Shown here piece after piece: positions 1-8,239 of a DNA stretch of 64,000 bases (positions are counted from its first letter, which is position 1; every line of letters begins with the position of its first letter). The translations under genes were made by a program, and so were the position numbers. Source of the stretch: Pusillimonas sp. T7-7 (GTDB lineage: Bacteria > Pseudomonadota > Gammaproteobacteria > Burkholderiales > Burkholderiaceae_B); assembly GCF_000209655.1 (NCBI RefSeq), contig NC_015458.1, positions 3,410,001 to 3,474,000 on the forward strand, given 5' to 3'. Below the pieces are notes generated by a model, which searched no databases, had not been told where the DNA came from, and worked only from the letters and a program-made list of their open reading frames with translations.

Positions 1-235
1 GATCGGCATTCAAGCCATAGTTTTGAATGGCGCGGTCATCGGTAAAGACAGCCTAGTGGGTGCGGGTGCTGTGGTTACCGAGGGCAAGGTGTTTCCTGAG
101 CGTTCCCTTATATTGGGGGCGCCGGCCAAAGTGGTGCGCACGCTCACCGACGAGCAGGTGGCCGGTTTGCGCAGTAATGCCGTCACCTACCGTGATCGCG
201 CGCAAGACTATAAAAAAAACCTGAAAGCCTTGTAG
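1..235 (+). CDS. Gamma-carbonic-anhydrase-like hexapeptide-repeat protein (C-terminal part)
   Basis: The reading frame is open from base 2 and enters from upstream, so only about the last 77 residues are present. The segment has the left-handed beta-helix (hexapeptide) pattern, with GIGIQAIVLNGAVIGKDSLV followed by a GAGAVV turn and an LGAPAKVVR motif, then a charged C-terminal helix. This is the typical end of the YrdA/PaaY/CaiE-type gamma-class carbonic anhydrase-like proteins, which form trimers and often bind zinc. The metal-binding histidines would lie upstream of the window, so enzyme activity cannot be judged. A strong terminator follows directly. Confidence 0.8.
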   Translation, partial: IGIQAIVLNGAVIGKDSLVGAGAVVTEGKVFPERSLILGAPAKVVRTLTDEQVAGLRSNAVTYRDRAQDYKKNLKAL

Positions 236-246
236 GCCGGGTTGCT

Positions 247-279
247 AACAAATTGAGCCGCTTTGCGGCTCAATTTGTT
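247..279. terminator. Bidirectional rho-independent terminator
   Basis: A perfect 15-bp inverted repeat (247-261 and 265-279) with a three-base TTT loop. The outer arms are AACAAATT/AATTTGTT, so a T-rich end is presented on both strands. It sits between the end of the hexapeptide protein on the plus strand and the end of the small minus-strand gene at 288, as expected for a shared terminator of convergent genes. Confidence 0.85.
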
Positions 280-287
280 TCTGTTGT

Positions 288-500
288 TCAAGTCAGATTT
301 TTACGCAGCCATTCTTCGCCTTCGACGGCCAAGTCCATCATGCGCTTGATGATGAGGGCATCGGCCTGGCCGCGTTCCCGCATGGCATCGGTAAAGGCTT
401 CCATGCTTGCCGTGGTGGGGAACCAGTCTTTTTCGGGCTGCAATTCCAGACCGTCTACGTGCTTGATGTTGCCGTTGGGCAATAGATACCAATTATTCAT
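288..500 (-). CDS. Small hypothetical protein (70 aa)
   Basis: A 70-residue soluble protein beginning MNNWYLLPNGNIKHVDGLEL, with a WFPTT segment in the middle and an amphipathic charged C-terminal half ending EEWLRKNL. There is no signal peptide, membrane segment or familiar motif. The ORF is convergent with the preceding gene across a shared terminator, and its composition is protein-like (Trp, Pro and charged residues well spread), which supports a real gene over a shadow frame. No clear Shine-Dalgarno sequence precedes the ATG. I do not recognise a function. Confidence 0.6.
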   Translation of the reverse strand: MNNWYLLPNGNIKHVDGLELQPEKDWFPTTASMEAFTDAMRERGQADALIIKRMMDLAVEGEEWLRKNLT

Positions 501-585
501 GCCGTAATGGTAAATGAATTATGATGTTCAGCCTTTGCTACTGCGGCTTTTTTGCTGTCGGGCATTATTTTTTTGACGGAGTTTC

Positions 586-1515
586 ATGATGGGTCGGGTC
601 AGCCCCGCGTCGGTTTCCACACCTGCCTACGGCGTTACACGCCCGGTGGCCGGTATTACCGTGCTGATTTTATCGACATGGGCCCTGTCTACGCTCGATG
701 CCAGCGGCAAATGGGTCATGAATGCCGGCGTGTCGTTGCTGATGCTGTGCTGGGTGCGCTATGTGCTGCATCTGGTGCTGGTGCTGGCCCTGGTGCTGCC
801 CTCGCGCGGGCTGTCGGTGCTGCGTACGATCAGGCCCTGGGCCCAGGTCGCGCGCGGCTCGGTCATGCTGCTGTCCACCATGTCTTTTTTTACGACCCTG
901 CATTATTTGCCGCAGGCCGAAGCGACCGCCATTAACTTCCTGGCGCCGCTGCTTGTGCTGGCTGTGGCGCCTTGGGTGTTGAAAGAGCCTGCACGCCTGT
1001 CGCGCTGGGTGGCGGCCGGGGTGGGGTTCTTGGGTGTGCTGGTCATTATCCGGCCCGATGCCGGCTTGCACACCGTCGGTACTCTGTTCGGCCTGTTGAC
1101 GGCTTGCCTGTTCGCCTGTCAGTTCATCGCCACGCGCCGTGTGGCGGTCGATGGTCCTTTTACTACGCTGATCTGGAGCGGCGCGGTGGGCAGTGTGGCG
1201 TTGACCGCGGCCTTGCCATTTGTGTTGCCGGCGGCTCTGCCGGTGCTGTCTTCCTTAAGTCCCTTGCAGTGGGTGGTGCTGGTGTCCACCGGCTTTTGGG
1301 GGGCGCTGGGGCATTTGCTGCAAATACAGGCGTATCGGAATGCGCCGGCGTCCATGCTGGCGCCTTTTGTGTACTTGCAGATTATCAGTGCGGCGGGCCT
1401 GGGCTGGCTGATATGGGGACAGTTCCCTGATCCGCTGACCTGGCTGGGTATTGCGGTGGTGTGCGCCAGCGGTATCACCATAGGTGTGGTGGAATGGCGC
1501 AGGCGTAAATTATAA
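586..1515 (+). CDS. DMT-family (EamA) inner-membrane transporter
   Basis: A 309-residue highly hydrophobic protein with about ten predicted membrane segments arranged as two EamA-like halves, the size and layout of the drug/metabolite transporter superfamily. Recognisable pieces are the early WVMNAGVSLLMLCWVRY helix, a LHYLPQAEATAINFLAPLL segment in the first repeat, and a GALGHLLQIQAYRNAPAS segment in the second. A positively charged tail (EWRRRKL) ends the protein. The start is the first ATG of an ATGATG pair after an ACGGAG ribosome-binding sequence. Only eight bases separate it from waaC, so the two are probably co-transcribed. The substrate cannot be told from sequence. Confidence 0.85.
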   Translation: MMGRVSPASVSTPAYGVTRPVAGITVLILSTWALSTLDASGKWVMNAGVSLLMLCWVRYVLHLVLVLALVLPSRGLSVLRTIRPWAQVARGSVMLLSTMSFFTTLHYLPQAEATAINFLAPLLVLAVAPWVLKEPARLSRWVAAGVGFLGVLVIIRPDAGLHTVGTLFGLLTACLFACQFIATRRVAVDGPFTTLIWSGAVGSVALTAALPFVLPAALPVLSSLSPLQWVVLVSTGFWGALGHLLQIQAYRNAPASMLAPFVYLQIISAAGLGWLIWGQFPDPLTWLGIAVVCASGITIGVVEWRRRKL

Positions 1516-1523
1516 TTAGCTTC

Positions 1524-2522
1524 ATGAGTAAAAAAATCCTGATAGTTCGCACGTCTTCACTGGGTGACCTGGTGCATATGCTGCCGGCTATTTCAGATAT
1601 TGCCAAGCACGTGCCCGGAGCGCAGATCGATTGGATCGTCGAAGAAGGCTTCGCCGAAATCCCCGCCTGGCATCCGGCTGTGCATGAAGTCATTCCCGTG
1701 GCGCACCGCCGCTGGCGCAAGCACTGGTGGTCGCCGCAAACGCGTGCCGAACGCGCAGAGCTGCATAAGAATCTGGATGCCCGTCAGTACGACGTGGTGC
1801 TCGATATGCAGGCCTTGATGAAGTCCGTATGGCTGGTACGGCAAACCCATGGCAAGCGTCATGGCCTGGATCGCAAGTCGGCGCGCGAACCGCTGGCTTC
1901 CTTTTTTTACGACGTCAAGCATACCGTCAATTTCTGGCAGCCGGCTGTTACGCGCCAGCGCGAACTGGCTGCGGCGGCATTTGGCTATACCTACGACAGC
2001 GAGCCCGACTTTGGGCTGGAAAGCATTACCGACGGCGTCGAGATTGAACCGTATGCGGTGATCATGCCTTCGGCCAGTCGCGACGACAAGCTCTGGCCGG
2101 AAGAAGATTGGCACAAGGTGTTCCAACGTCTGCACGAACACAATCTTGACCTGAAGCTGCTGTCTGGCAGCCCCTCCGAAACTGAAAGAGCCCGCCAACT
2201 GGTACAGGGCAATTCGCGTGCGCAGGTTTTGCCGCGCATGAGCTTGACGGATGTGGCCAAGGTACTGGCAGGTGCGCGCATTATGGTAGGGCTCGATAGC
2301 GGTCTGACCCACTTGTCGGCCGGACTGGGCCGACCCACCATAGGCCTGTACAAGGCTTCCACCCCCGTGCGCACGCCCCTGGAAGGGCCGGCCTACACGG
2401 CCAGCCTGGGTGAACGCGGCAGCGCCCCCTCGGCTGAAACCGTGCTTAGCGCCATTGACCAGGCGCTTGATTTTGACGACTCAGCGCACGCCGATTTAAC
2501 CGGCGGCAACGAGCCCGAGTAA
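1524..2522 (+). CDS. waaC: Lipopolysaccharide heptosyltransferase I
   Basis: A 332-residue GT-B glycosyltransferase of family 9. It would transfer the first L-glycero-D-manno-heptose from ADP-heptose onto the Kdo residues of lipid A at the inner face of the cytoplasmic membrane. The N-terminus ILIVRTSSLGDLVHMLPA is the characteristic heptosyltransferase I start, followed by IDWIVEEGFAEIP. The C-terminal nucleotide-sugar domain shows a VGLDSGLTHLSAGLGRPTIG motif with the conserved Asp-Ser-Gly. Its functional partner waaA lies about 2 kb downstream, separated by a transporter gene. Confidence 0.95.
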   Translation: MSKKILIVRTSSLGDLVHMLPAISDIAKHVPGAQIDWIVEEGFAEIPAWHPAVHEVIPVAHRRWRKHWWSPQTRAERAELHKNLDARQYDVVLDMQALMKSVWLVRQTHGKRHGLDRKSAREPLASFFYDVKHTVNFWQPAVTRQRELAAAAFGYTYDSEPDFGLESITDGVEIEPYAVIMPSASRDDKLWPEEDWHKVFQRLHEHNLDLKLLSGSPSETERARQLVQGNSRAQVLPRMSLTDVAKVLAGARIMVGLDSGLTHLSAGLGRPTIGLYKASTPVRTPLEGPAYTASLGERGSAPSAETVLSAIDQALDFDDSAHADLTGGNEPE

Positions 2523-2534
2523 TATCCCCGCGGG

Positions 2535-2563
2535 TTGACGCGCTTGGTTCACTGGCGTACTTT
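2535..2563 (+). promoter_or_regulatory. Candidate sigma-70 promoter for the BCCT transporter
   Basis: TTGACG at 2535-2540 and TACTTT at 2558-2563 are separated by exactly 17 bases. They lie in the short gap between waaC and the transporter, about 30 bases before its ATG. This would let the transporter be expressed separately from the LPS gene. It is a sequence match only, with a weak -10 element. Confidence 0.4.
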
Positions 2564-2594
2564 GCACGGTAGCAAAACAAAGGGGAAGCCATAA

Positions 2595-4580
2595 ATGCGA
2601 ACAACCTTACATCCGCCGGTATTCTTTACTTCTGCAATCTTCATACTGCTTATTGTTGTAGCGACGATTATTGCGCCCGAAGCCGCAGGCGATTTTTTCA
2701 GCGCAACACAGGCATGGATACTGACCAACGCCAGCTGGTTTTACATTCTGGTTGTAGCAATCATTTTGCTCGCCGTGGTGTTTCTGGCTATAAGCCGCTA
2801 TGGCGACATCAAGCTGGGGCCTGACCATAGCCAGCCCGATTATCGCGACGTCACCTGGTTCGCCATGCTGTTTTCGGCGGGCATGGGCATAGGGCTGATG
2901 TTCTTTGGCGTTGCCGAACCGGTCATGCACTTTGTCAGCCCGCCCGTGGGCGATGCCGAAACGGTGGCGGCTGCGCGCGAGGCCATGAACATTACGTTCT
3001 TTCACTGGGGGCTGCACGCCTGGGCCATATACGCCATTGTGGGGCTGACGCTGGCCTTTTTCAGCTATCGGCATGGCTTACCGCTTACGCTGCGCTCATC
3101 GCTATACCCGTTGATCGGCGACCGCATCTATGGCCCCATCGGACACGCGGTCGACATCTTTGCCATTATCGGTACGGTGTTTGGCATTGCAACTTCACTG
3201 GGCCTGGGTGTGTCGCAAATCAACAGCGGCCTGAACCATTTGTTCGGCATCCCGGTCAGCATAACGACTCAAATCATACTGATTGTTGTTGCCACTGGGC
3301 TGGCGACAATTTCTGTTGCCAGCGGACTGGATCGCGGCATACGAATCTTGTCCGAAACCAACCTTGGCCTGGCAGTGGTGTTGGTGCTATTTGTGCTGGT
3401 GCTCGGTCCCACCATATTCATACTGCAAACCTTTGTGCAGAACACAGGCGGATATATATCTGACCTGGTCAATAAAACCTTCAATTTGTATGCCTATGAG
3501 CCTAACGACTGGATAGGGGGCTGGACACTGTTTTACTGGGGGTGGTGGATAGCCTGGTCGCCCTTTGTAGGGCTTTTCATAGCGCGGATTTCCCGTGGCC
3601 GCAGCATACGTGAATTCGTGCGCGGCGTGCTGCTGGTTCCCACCGGTTTTACTTTGATGTGGATGACGGTGTTTGGCGATACGGCCATACACATGATTGT
3701 GGTCGATGGCATGACCGAGCTTGCCCAGGTTGTGGCGCAAGACAGCTCGCTGGCGTTGTTTGCCTTTCTGGAGCAACTGCCATTGGCCAGCATTACATCC
3801 ACGGTTGCCATCGCCATGGTGGTTGTCTTCTTTGTGACATCGGCCGACTCGGGTGCGCTGGTCGTAGACCTGCTGGCCTCCGGCGGCGCCGAAAACTCGC
3901 CGGTGTGGCAGCGCATTTTCTGGTCATCACTCATGGGGGTGGTGGCAATCGCCCTTTTGCTGGCTGATGGCCTGACGGCTTTGCAAACCGCCACCATTGC
4001 CAGCGCCTTGCCATTCTCGGTGATTTTATTGTTGGCCATGTGGGGGCTGTTCAAGGCGCTCAAGCTTGATGCAACCAAGCGGCGCATACGCTACCAGACC
4101 GTCACCCGTGCACAGCAGGGCAGCACTGGCCAGTCATGGCAAAGACGTTTGCGCAACATTGTGCTGATGCCCAAGCGCGACCATGTGCTGAGGTTTATCA
4201 CAGAGGTGGTGCGGCCAGCCATAAACTCGGTGGCGGAAGAGCTCAAGCAGCAGGGCTACGATGTGCAGGTCAATGAAGACACCGAAACCAACGCCGTCAG
4301 CCTTGAGGTGCGACACCACGGCGAATATCTGGACTTTTCCTACGCTGTATGGCCGTTGGAGCAAGAGCGCCCGGTACTGACGCCCGACGATGTACGCGAC
4401 GAGGAAGAACGCCGCTACTTCCGCGCCGAAGTATTCCTTCGCGAGGGCGGGCAAGACTACGACATTATGGGCTGGAGCAACGAGGCGGTAATCAGCGACA
4501 TTCTGGATCAATACGAACGGCACCGGCAGTATTTGCACATGGTGCATGGCAATCCAGTGGCGGAAGTGCAGCAGGGCTAA
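2595..4580 (+). CDS. BCCT-family choline/betaine/carnitine transporter (BetT-like)
   Basis: A 661-residue secondary transporter with about twelve membrane segments and a long hydrophilic C-terminal domain from roughly residue 500, the domain layout of proton-coupled BetT. Family signatures include GMGIGLMFFGVAEPVMHF near residue 100 and the Trp-rich GWWIAWSPFVGLFIARISRG segment with an adjoining SIREFVRG loop. The substrate is probably a quaternary ammonium compound such as choline or glycine betaine, used as osmoprotectant or its precursor; which one cannot be read from sequence. AAAGGGGAAG precedes the ATG. It has its own candidate promoter and a strong hairpin behind it, so it looks like an independent unit inserted between waaC and waaA. 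Confidence 0.9.
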   Translation: MRTTLHPPVFFTSAIFILLIVVATIIAPEAAGDFFSATQAWILTNASWFYILVVAIILLAVVFLAISRYGDIKLGPDHSQPDYRDVTWFAMLFSAGMGIGLMFFGVAEPVMHFVSPPVGDAETVAAAREAMNITFFHWGLHAWAIYAIVGLTLAFFSYRHGLPLTLRSSLYPLIGDRIYGPIGHAVDIFAIIGTVFGIATSLGLGVSQINSGLNHLFGIPVSITTQIILIVVATGLATISVASGLDRGIRILSETNLGLAVVLVLFVLVLGPTIFILQTFVQNTGGYISDLVNKTFNLYAYEPNDWIGGWTLFYWGWWIAWSPFVGLFIARISRGRSIREFVRGVLLVPTGFTLMWMTVFGDTAIHMIVVDGMTELAQVVAQDSSLALFAFLEQLPLASITSTVAIAMVVVFFVTSADSGALVVDLLASGGAENSPVWQRIFWSSLMGVVAIALLLADGLTALQTATIASALPFSVILLLAMWGLFKALKLDATKRRIRYQTVTRAQQGSTGQSWQRRLRNIVLMPKRDHVLRFITEVVRPAINSVAEELKQQGYDVQVNEDTETNAVSLEVRHHGEYLDFSYAVWPLEQERPVLTPDDVRDEEERRYFRAEVFLREGGQDYDIMGWSNEAVISDILDQYERHRQYLHMVHGNPVAEVQQG

Positions 4581-4581
4581 A

Positions 4582-4623
4582 CCAGATAGCGGCCCATGCG
4601 CAGATGCATGAGCCGCTATCTGG
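4582..4623 (+). terminator. Strong intergenic hairpin after the BCCT gene
   Basis: A perfect 12-bp inverted repeat CCAGATAGCGGC (4582-4593) and its complement (4612-4623). The 18-base loop itself folds through CATGC/GCATG, so the structure is a long nearly continuous stem. It begins two bases after the transporter stop codon. The downstream tract is only CTTAAAATAG, so it is a terminator or mRNA-stabilising element rather than a textbook U-run terminator. Confidence 0.65.
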
Positions 4624-4662
4624 CTTAAAATAGCCTATCTACTGCAGGCTACGGGCATATTC

Positions 4663-5997
4663 TTGAATCGTTTTTTTTATACCGCTCTGATCAGGGTCTT
4701 GACGCCAGGCTTGTTGGGCTGGATGGCATTGCGCGCGCGGCGTTCCGCTGGCAACTGGGGCGTGTGCTCGGGTGCGCGCTTTGGGCGTTACGGCAGCCCA
4801 AGCCCCTTGAAGAAGCCGGTATGGGTGCATGCGGTCAGCCTGGGTGAAATGCGCGCCGCGCAGCCGCTGGTGCAAGCCTTGCTTGATCAGGGTGAAACCG
4901 TGCTGCTTACGCACATGACCGTAACCGGCCGGGCCGAAGGCGCTCGCACTTTCGGGCAAGACATACGGCATGGCCGGTTGCTGCAGCAATGGCTGCCCTA
5001 CGATTTTCCGGGTGCAACCAGCCGCTTCATGGACCACTACCAGCCGTGTGCGGGCATTCTTATCGAGCGCGAAGTGTGGCCCAATCTGTTGGCGGCAGCC
5101 CGCCAGCATCAAGTGCCCACCATGTTGGCCAGTGCACGGTTTTCCGATCACGCTTTGCGTCAAAGCTTGCGCCTGGGCAGCGTCATGCGCCAGGCTTACG
5201 CCAGCTTCGATGCCGTCTATGCACAAACGCTGCACGATGCACAGCGCCTGGAGCAGGCGGGGGCGTCAGCCGTGCGGGTGTCTGGCAATTTCAAATTCGA
5301 TGTGGCGCTTGCAACCGACAAGATCAAACGAGGCAAGGGCTTTGCCAACGACCTGCCGCGTAAAGTCATTGCCATAGCCAGTACCCGTGAAGGCGAAGAT
5401 GAGCTTTTCATTCGCGCCATAGGCCGGCAGCTCAAGCGTGCCCGTGGCCAGGGCCGCAATCTGTCTGAAAAAGTCTTGTTCTGCCTGATACCGCGCCATC
5501 CGCAGCGTTTTGATGACGCGGCCGAGCAACTCAGCAAAGCGGGTTTGTCGTATGTGCGCCGCTCACAGCTGATTGCAGCAGGCGATTGCAGTTCGACCGC
5601 CTTGCAAGAATGCAGCCGGGCAGCCGTTTTGCTGGGCGACACCCTGGGTGAAATGCACTGGTATTACGCCCTTAGCCAAGTTGCCATCGTGGCAGGCAGC
5701 TTTCAACCCCTGGGCGGACAGAACCTGATCGAAGCCTGCGCAATAGGCGTGCCCGTGCTGGTGGGGCCGCATACCCGCAACTTTGAGCAAGCCGTGGTCG
5801 ATGCCATGGATGAAGGCGCCGCGCTGCGCACGTCCGACCCCGACGCCGCGCTGCATATGGCGCTACAGCTGCTGGAAGACCCTCAGCGCATGGCCCGCAT
5901 GGGCGAAGCCGGCGCGCATTGGGTGCAAAAACACACGGGCGCCGTGGCCCGCGTGGTGGTGGGCTTGAACGAGATCAAGCCCGCTCAACAACAATAA
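4663..5997 (+). CDS. waaA: 3-deoxy-D-manno-octulosonic acid (Kdo) transferase
   Basis: A 444-residue GT-B enzyme (family 30) that adds Kdo from CMP-Kdo to lipid IVA, the first step of LPS core assembly. An N-terminal hydrophobic anchor (FFYTALIRVLTPGLLGW) is followed by the highly conserved VWVHAVSLGEMRAAQPLV block; Glu62 in SLGE is the expected catalytic base. Later come YDFPGATSRF, a GNFKFD block and the CMP-sugar site GSFQPLGGQNLIEACAIGVP. The start is a TTG; no better ATG lies upstream. Whether it adds one or two Kdo residues cannot be read from sequence. Confidence 0.93.
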   Translation: MNRFFYTALIRVLTPGLLGWMALRARRSAGNWGVCSGARFGRYGSPSPLKKPVWVHAVSLGEMRAAQPLVQALLDQGETVLLTHMTVTGRAEGARTFGQDIRHGRLLQQWLPYDFPGATSRFMDHYQPCAGILIEREVWPNLLAAARQHQVPTMLASARFSDHALRQSLRLGSVMRQAYASFDAVYAQTLHDAQRLEQAGASAVRVSGNFKFDVALATDKIKRGKGFANDLPRKVIAIASTREGEDELFIRAIGRQLKRARGQGRNLSEKVLFCLIPRHPQRFDDAAEQLSKAGLSYVRRSQLIAAGDCSSTALQECSRAAVLLGDTLGEMHWYYALSQVAIVAGSFQPLGGQNLIEACAIGVPVLVGPHTRNFEQAVVDAMDEGAALRTSDPDAALHMALQLLEDPQRMARMGEAGAHWVQKHTGAVARVVVGLNEIKPAQQQ

Positions 5998-6011
5998 GTC
6001 GGGCATTCAAT

Positions 6012-6491
6012 TCAGCCGCGGCTGGCGGCTTCTATCTTGGCAATATCGATCTTGGTCATCTCCATCATGGCATCAAACGCGCGTTTGGCCGCTGCCCGAT
6101 CGGGGTCGATAATGGCTTCGGTCAGCGCACGAGGAGTAATTTGCCACGATATGCCCCATTTGTCTTTGCACCAGCCGCAGGCGCTTTCCGTTCCGTCGTG
6201 GCTCACAATCGCATTCCACAAACGGTCTGTTTCGGCCTGGTCTTCGGTGGCCACCTGAAATGAAAACGCCTCGTTGTGCTGAAAGGTCGGGCCGCCGTTG
6301 AGACCCAGGCAAGGTATGCCCATTACCGTGAATTCGACGGTCAATACATCGCCCTGTTTACCCGAGGGGTAATCGCCCGGGGCGTTATGTACCGCTATCA
6401 CTGCACTGTTCGGGAATGTTGCGGCATAGAAGGTTGCCGCGTCCAATGCCGTACCGTCGTACCAGAGGCAAACTGTGTTTTTGCTGATCAT
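6012..6491 (-). CDS. VOC-superfamily protein (PhnB / glyoxalase-like)
   Basis: A 159-residue protein of the vicinal-oxygen-chelate fold, in the PhnB/3-demethylubiquinone-methyltransferase-like subgroup. It shows FYAATFPNSAV near the N-terminus, LTVEFTVMGIPCLGLNGGPT in the first module, and ACGWCKDKWGISWQITP in the second, all typical of this subgroup. Two beta-alpha-beta-beta-beta modules fit the length. Members are mostly of unknown function despite the methyltransferase-derived name. It is convergent with waaA and separated from it by only 14 bases. Confidence 0.85.
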   Translation of the reverse strand: MISKNTVCLWYDGTALDAATFYAATFPNSAVIAVHNAPGDYPSGKQGDVLTVEFTVMGIPCLGLNGGPTFQHNEAFSFQVATEDQAETDRLWNAIVSHDGTESACGWCKDKWGISWQITPRALTEAIIDPDRAAAKRAFDAMMEMTKIDIAKIEAASRG

Positions 6492-6710
6492 GGGGGTTCT
6501 CCAGGGTAGGGGTGTGCTGCATTTGGAAACTGATTTAAAAAGTGTAGGCAGCTGGTTTTTGTTGGCAAGCGATTTGCGTCGCGGTGGTATGGCTCAGCTG
6601 CAAAAACATTGTGTATCAATGGTCACTTATGTTAGGGTTTTGCAAGGGGCAGTCCGTCGGTTGGTCTAGAGTCAATACAACCAGCCATACACGACCAAAG
6701 GAGAAGCGTC

Positions 6711-8216
6711 ATGGCTATCGGTGTCTGGATCAGTTTGACCCTGTACTTTTTGTTGATGCTTGCGATCGGGTTTTATGCGATGCGCCAGGCAACTTCGTCG
6801 TCGCAGCAGTACTTGCTGGCAGATCGTAATCTGCATCCCGCCGTAGCGGCGTTGTCGGCCGGTGCTTCCGACATGAGCGGCTGGCTGCTTTTGGGTTTGC
6901 CGGGGGCGATCTTCATTGCCGGCCTGCAAGAGGCCTGGATAGGCGTCGGCTTATGGGTTGGCGCCTTGATCAACTGGATCATCGTGGCGCCGCGGCTGCG
7001 CGAGCAAACCGAACGCTACGACAACGCCTTGACGATTCCGGCGTTCCTGGCCAATCGATTCCCCACCAAAGCCATGGCGCTGCGCATTGTGTCGGCCGTC
7101 ATTGTGGTGGTTTTCTTTGTGGTCTATACGGCATCCGGCCTGGTTGCGGGCGGCAAACTGTTCCAAATGGCCTTTAGCGGATTGTTTAACGTGGGCGGTT
7201 TCAGTGACTATCAAACCGGCGTTTGGCTCACTCTGATCGTCGTGCTGATCTACACGTCAGTGGGTGGTTTCCTGGCAGTCAGCCTGACTGACTTTGTACA
7301 GGGCTGCATCATGATGCTGGCGCTGGTCGTCATGCCTCTGGTCATCCTGTACGGGCAAGGCGGCGGCGGTTTGGCCCAGGCGGCGGAAACCTTATCCACC
7401 GTTACCGAACCTGCCGGCTATCTTTCCTGGACGCAGGGCGTAACGTTCGTGGCGTGGCTGTCTGCGGTTGCCTGGGGCCTGGGCTATTTTGGTCAGCCGC
7501 ATATTATTGTGCGTTTCATGGCGGTCCGGTCTGTCAAAGACGTGCCTGCCGCACGTAACGTTTGCATGATCTGGATGTTTATTTCCCTGTTTGGTGCGAT
7601 TGCCATGGCTATTTTCGGGCGAGCTTATGCCGTTCGCAATGGGCTGAACATCGAAGACCCTGAAACGCTCTTCATCGTTCTGTCCGACCTTCTGTTCCAC
7701 CCGCTGGTCACGGGCTTTTTGTACGCTGCGCTGTTGGCGGCCGTCATGAGTACGATCTCCAGTCAGCTGCTGGTATCGTCGTCGTCGTTGGTCGAAGACT
7801 GCTATCGCCTGTTCATGAACAAGCAAGCCACTGAAAGACAAAGCGTGAATGTGGGGCGCATCAGCGTCGTGGCCGTGGGCATTGTGGCCGCCATTATTGC
7901 GCGCAATCCTGATTCCCAGGTGCTGACGCTGGTCAGCAATGCATGGGCGGGCTTTGGCGCTGCTTTCGGTCCTTTGATGATTTTGTCCCTGACTTGGCGT
8001 CGCATGTCGGGCACGGGCGCCGTTGCCGGCCTGGTGGCTGGCGCCGTCACAGTCATGGTCTGGATCGCCATGGGCTGGAATGCCAGCTTTCTGGGGGGTG
8101 AAGGCGTTTACGAAATCATTCCGGGCTTTCTCGTGTCGTGGATTGCGATTTACGTAGTCAGCCTCATGACCCAAAACCAAAGCGAGTTCCGGGCGATAGA
8201 CGGCGCCAAAGCATGA
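6711..8216 (+). CDS. putP: Sodium/proline symporter
   Basis: A 501-residue sodium:solute symporter with about thirteen membrane segments, the usual PutP size. The N-terminal YLLADRNLHPAVAALSAGAS segment followed by DMSGWLLLGLPGAIF is diagnostic for PutP (sodium site and proline site in the second membrane segment). Further on are YTSVGGFLAVSLTDFVQG and the WGLGYFGQPHIIVRFMA signature of the family. The protein would import proline with sodium across the inner membrane. A GGAGAAG ribosome-binding sequence precedes the ATG. No putA or proline-responsive regulator is adjacent, so it stands alone. Confidence 0.93.
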   Translation: MAIGVWISLTLYFLLMLAIGFYAMRQATSSSQQYLLADRNLHPAVAALSAGASDMSGWLLLGLPGAIFIAGLQEAWIGVGLWVGALINWIIVAPRLREQTERYDNALTIPAFLANRFPTKAMALRIVSAVIVVVFFVVYTASGLVAGGKLFQMAFSGLFNVGGFSDYQTGVWLTLIVVLIYTSVGGFLAVSLTDFVQGCIMMLALVVMPLVILYGQGGGGLAQAAETLSTVTEPAGYLSWTQGVTFVAWLSAVAWGLGYFGQPHIIVRFMAVRSVKDVPAARNVCMIWMFISLFGAIAMAIFGRAYAVRNGLNIEDPETLFIVLSDLLFHPLVTGFLYAALLAAVMSTISSQLLVSSSSLVEDCYRLFMNKQATERQSVNVGRISVVAVGIVAAIIARNPDSQVLTLVSNAWAGFGAAFGPLMILSLTWRRMSGTGAVAGLVAGAVTVMVWIAMGWNASFLGGEGVYEIIPGFLVSWIAIYVVSLMTQNQSEFRAIDGAKA

Positions 8217-8239
8217 GCTTAGGTCCGAGCTTGTGGCTA

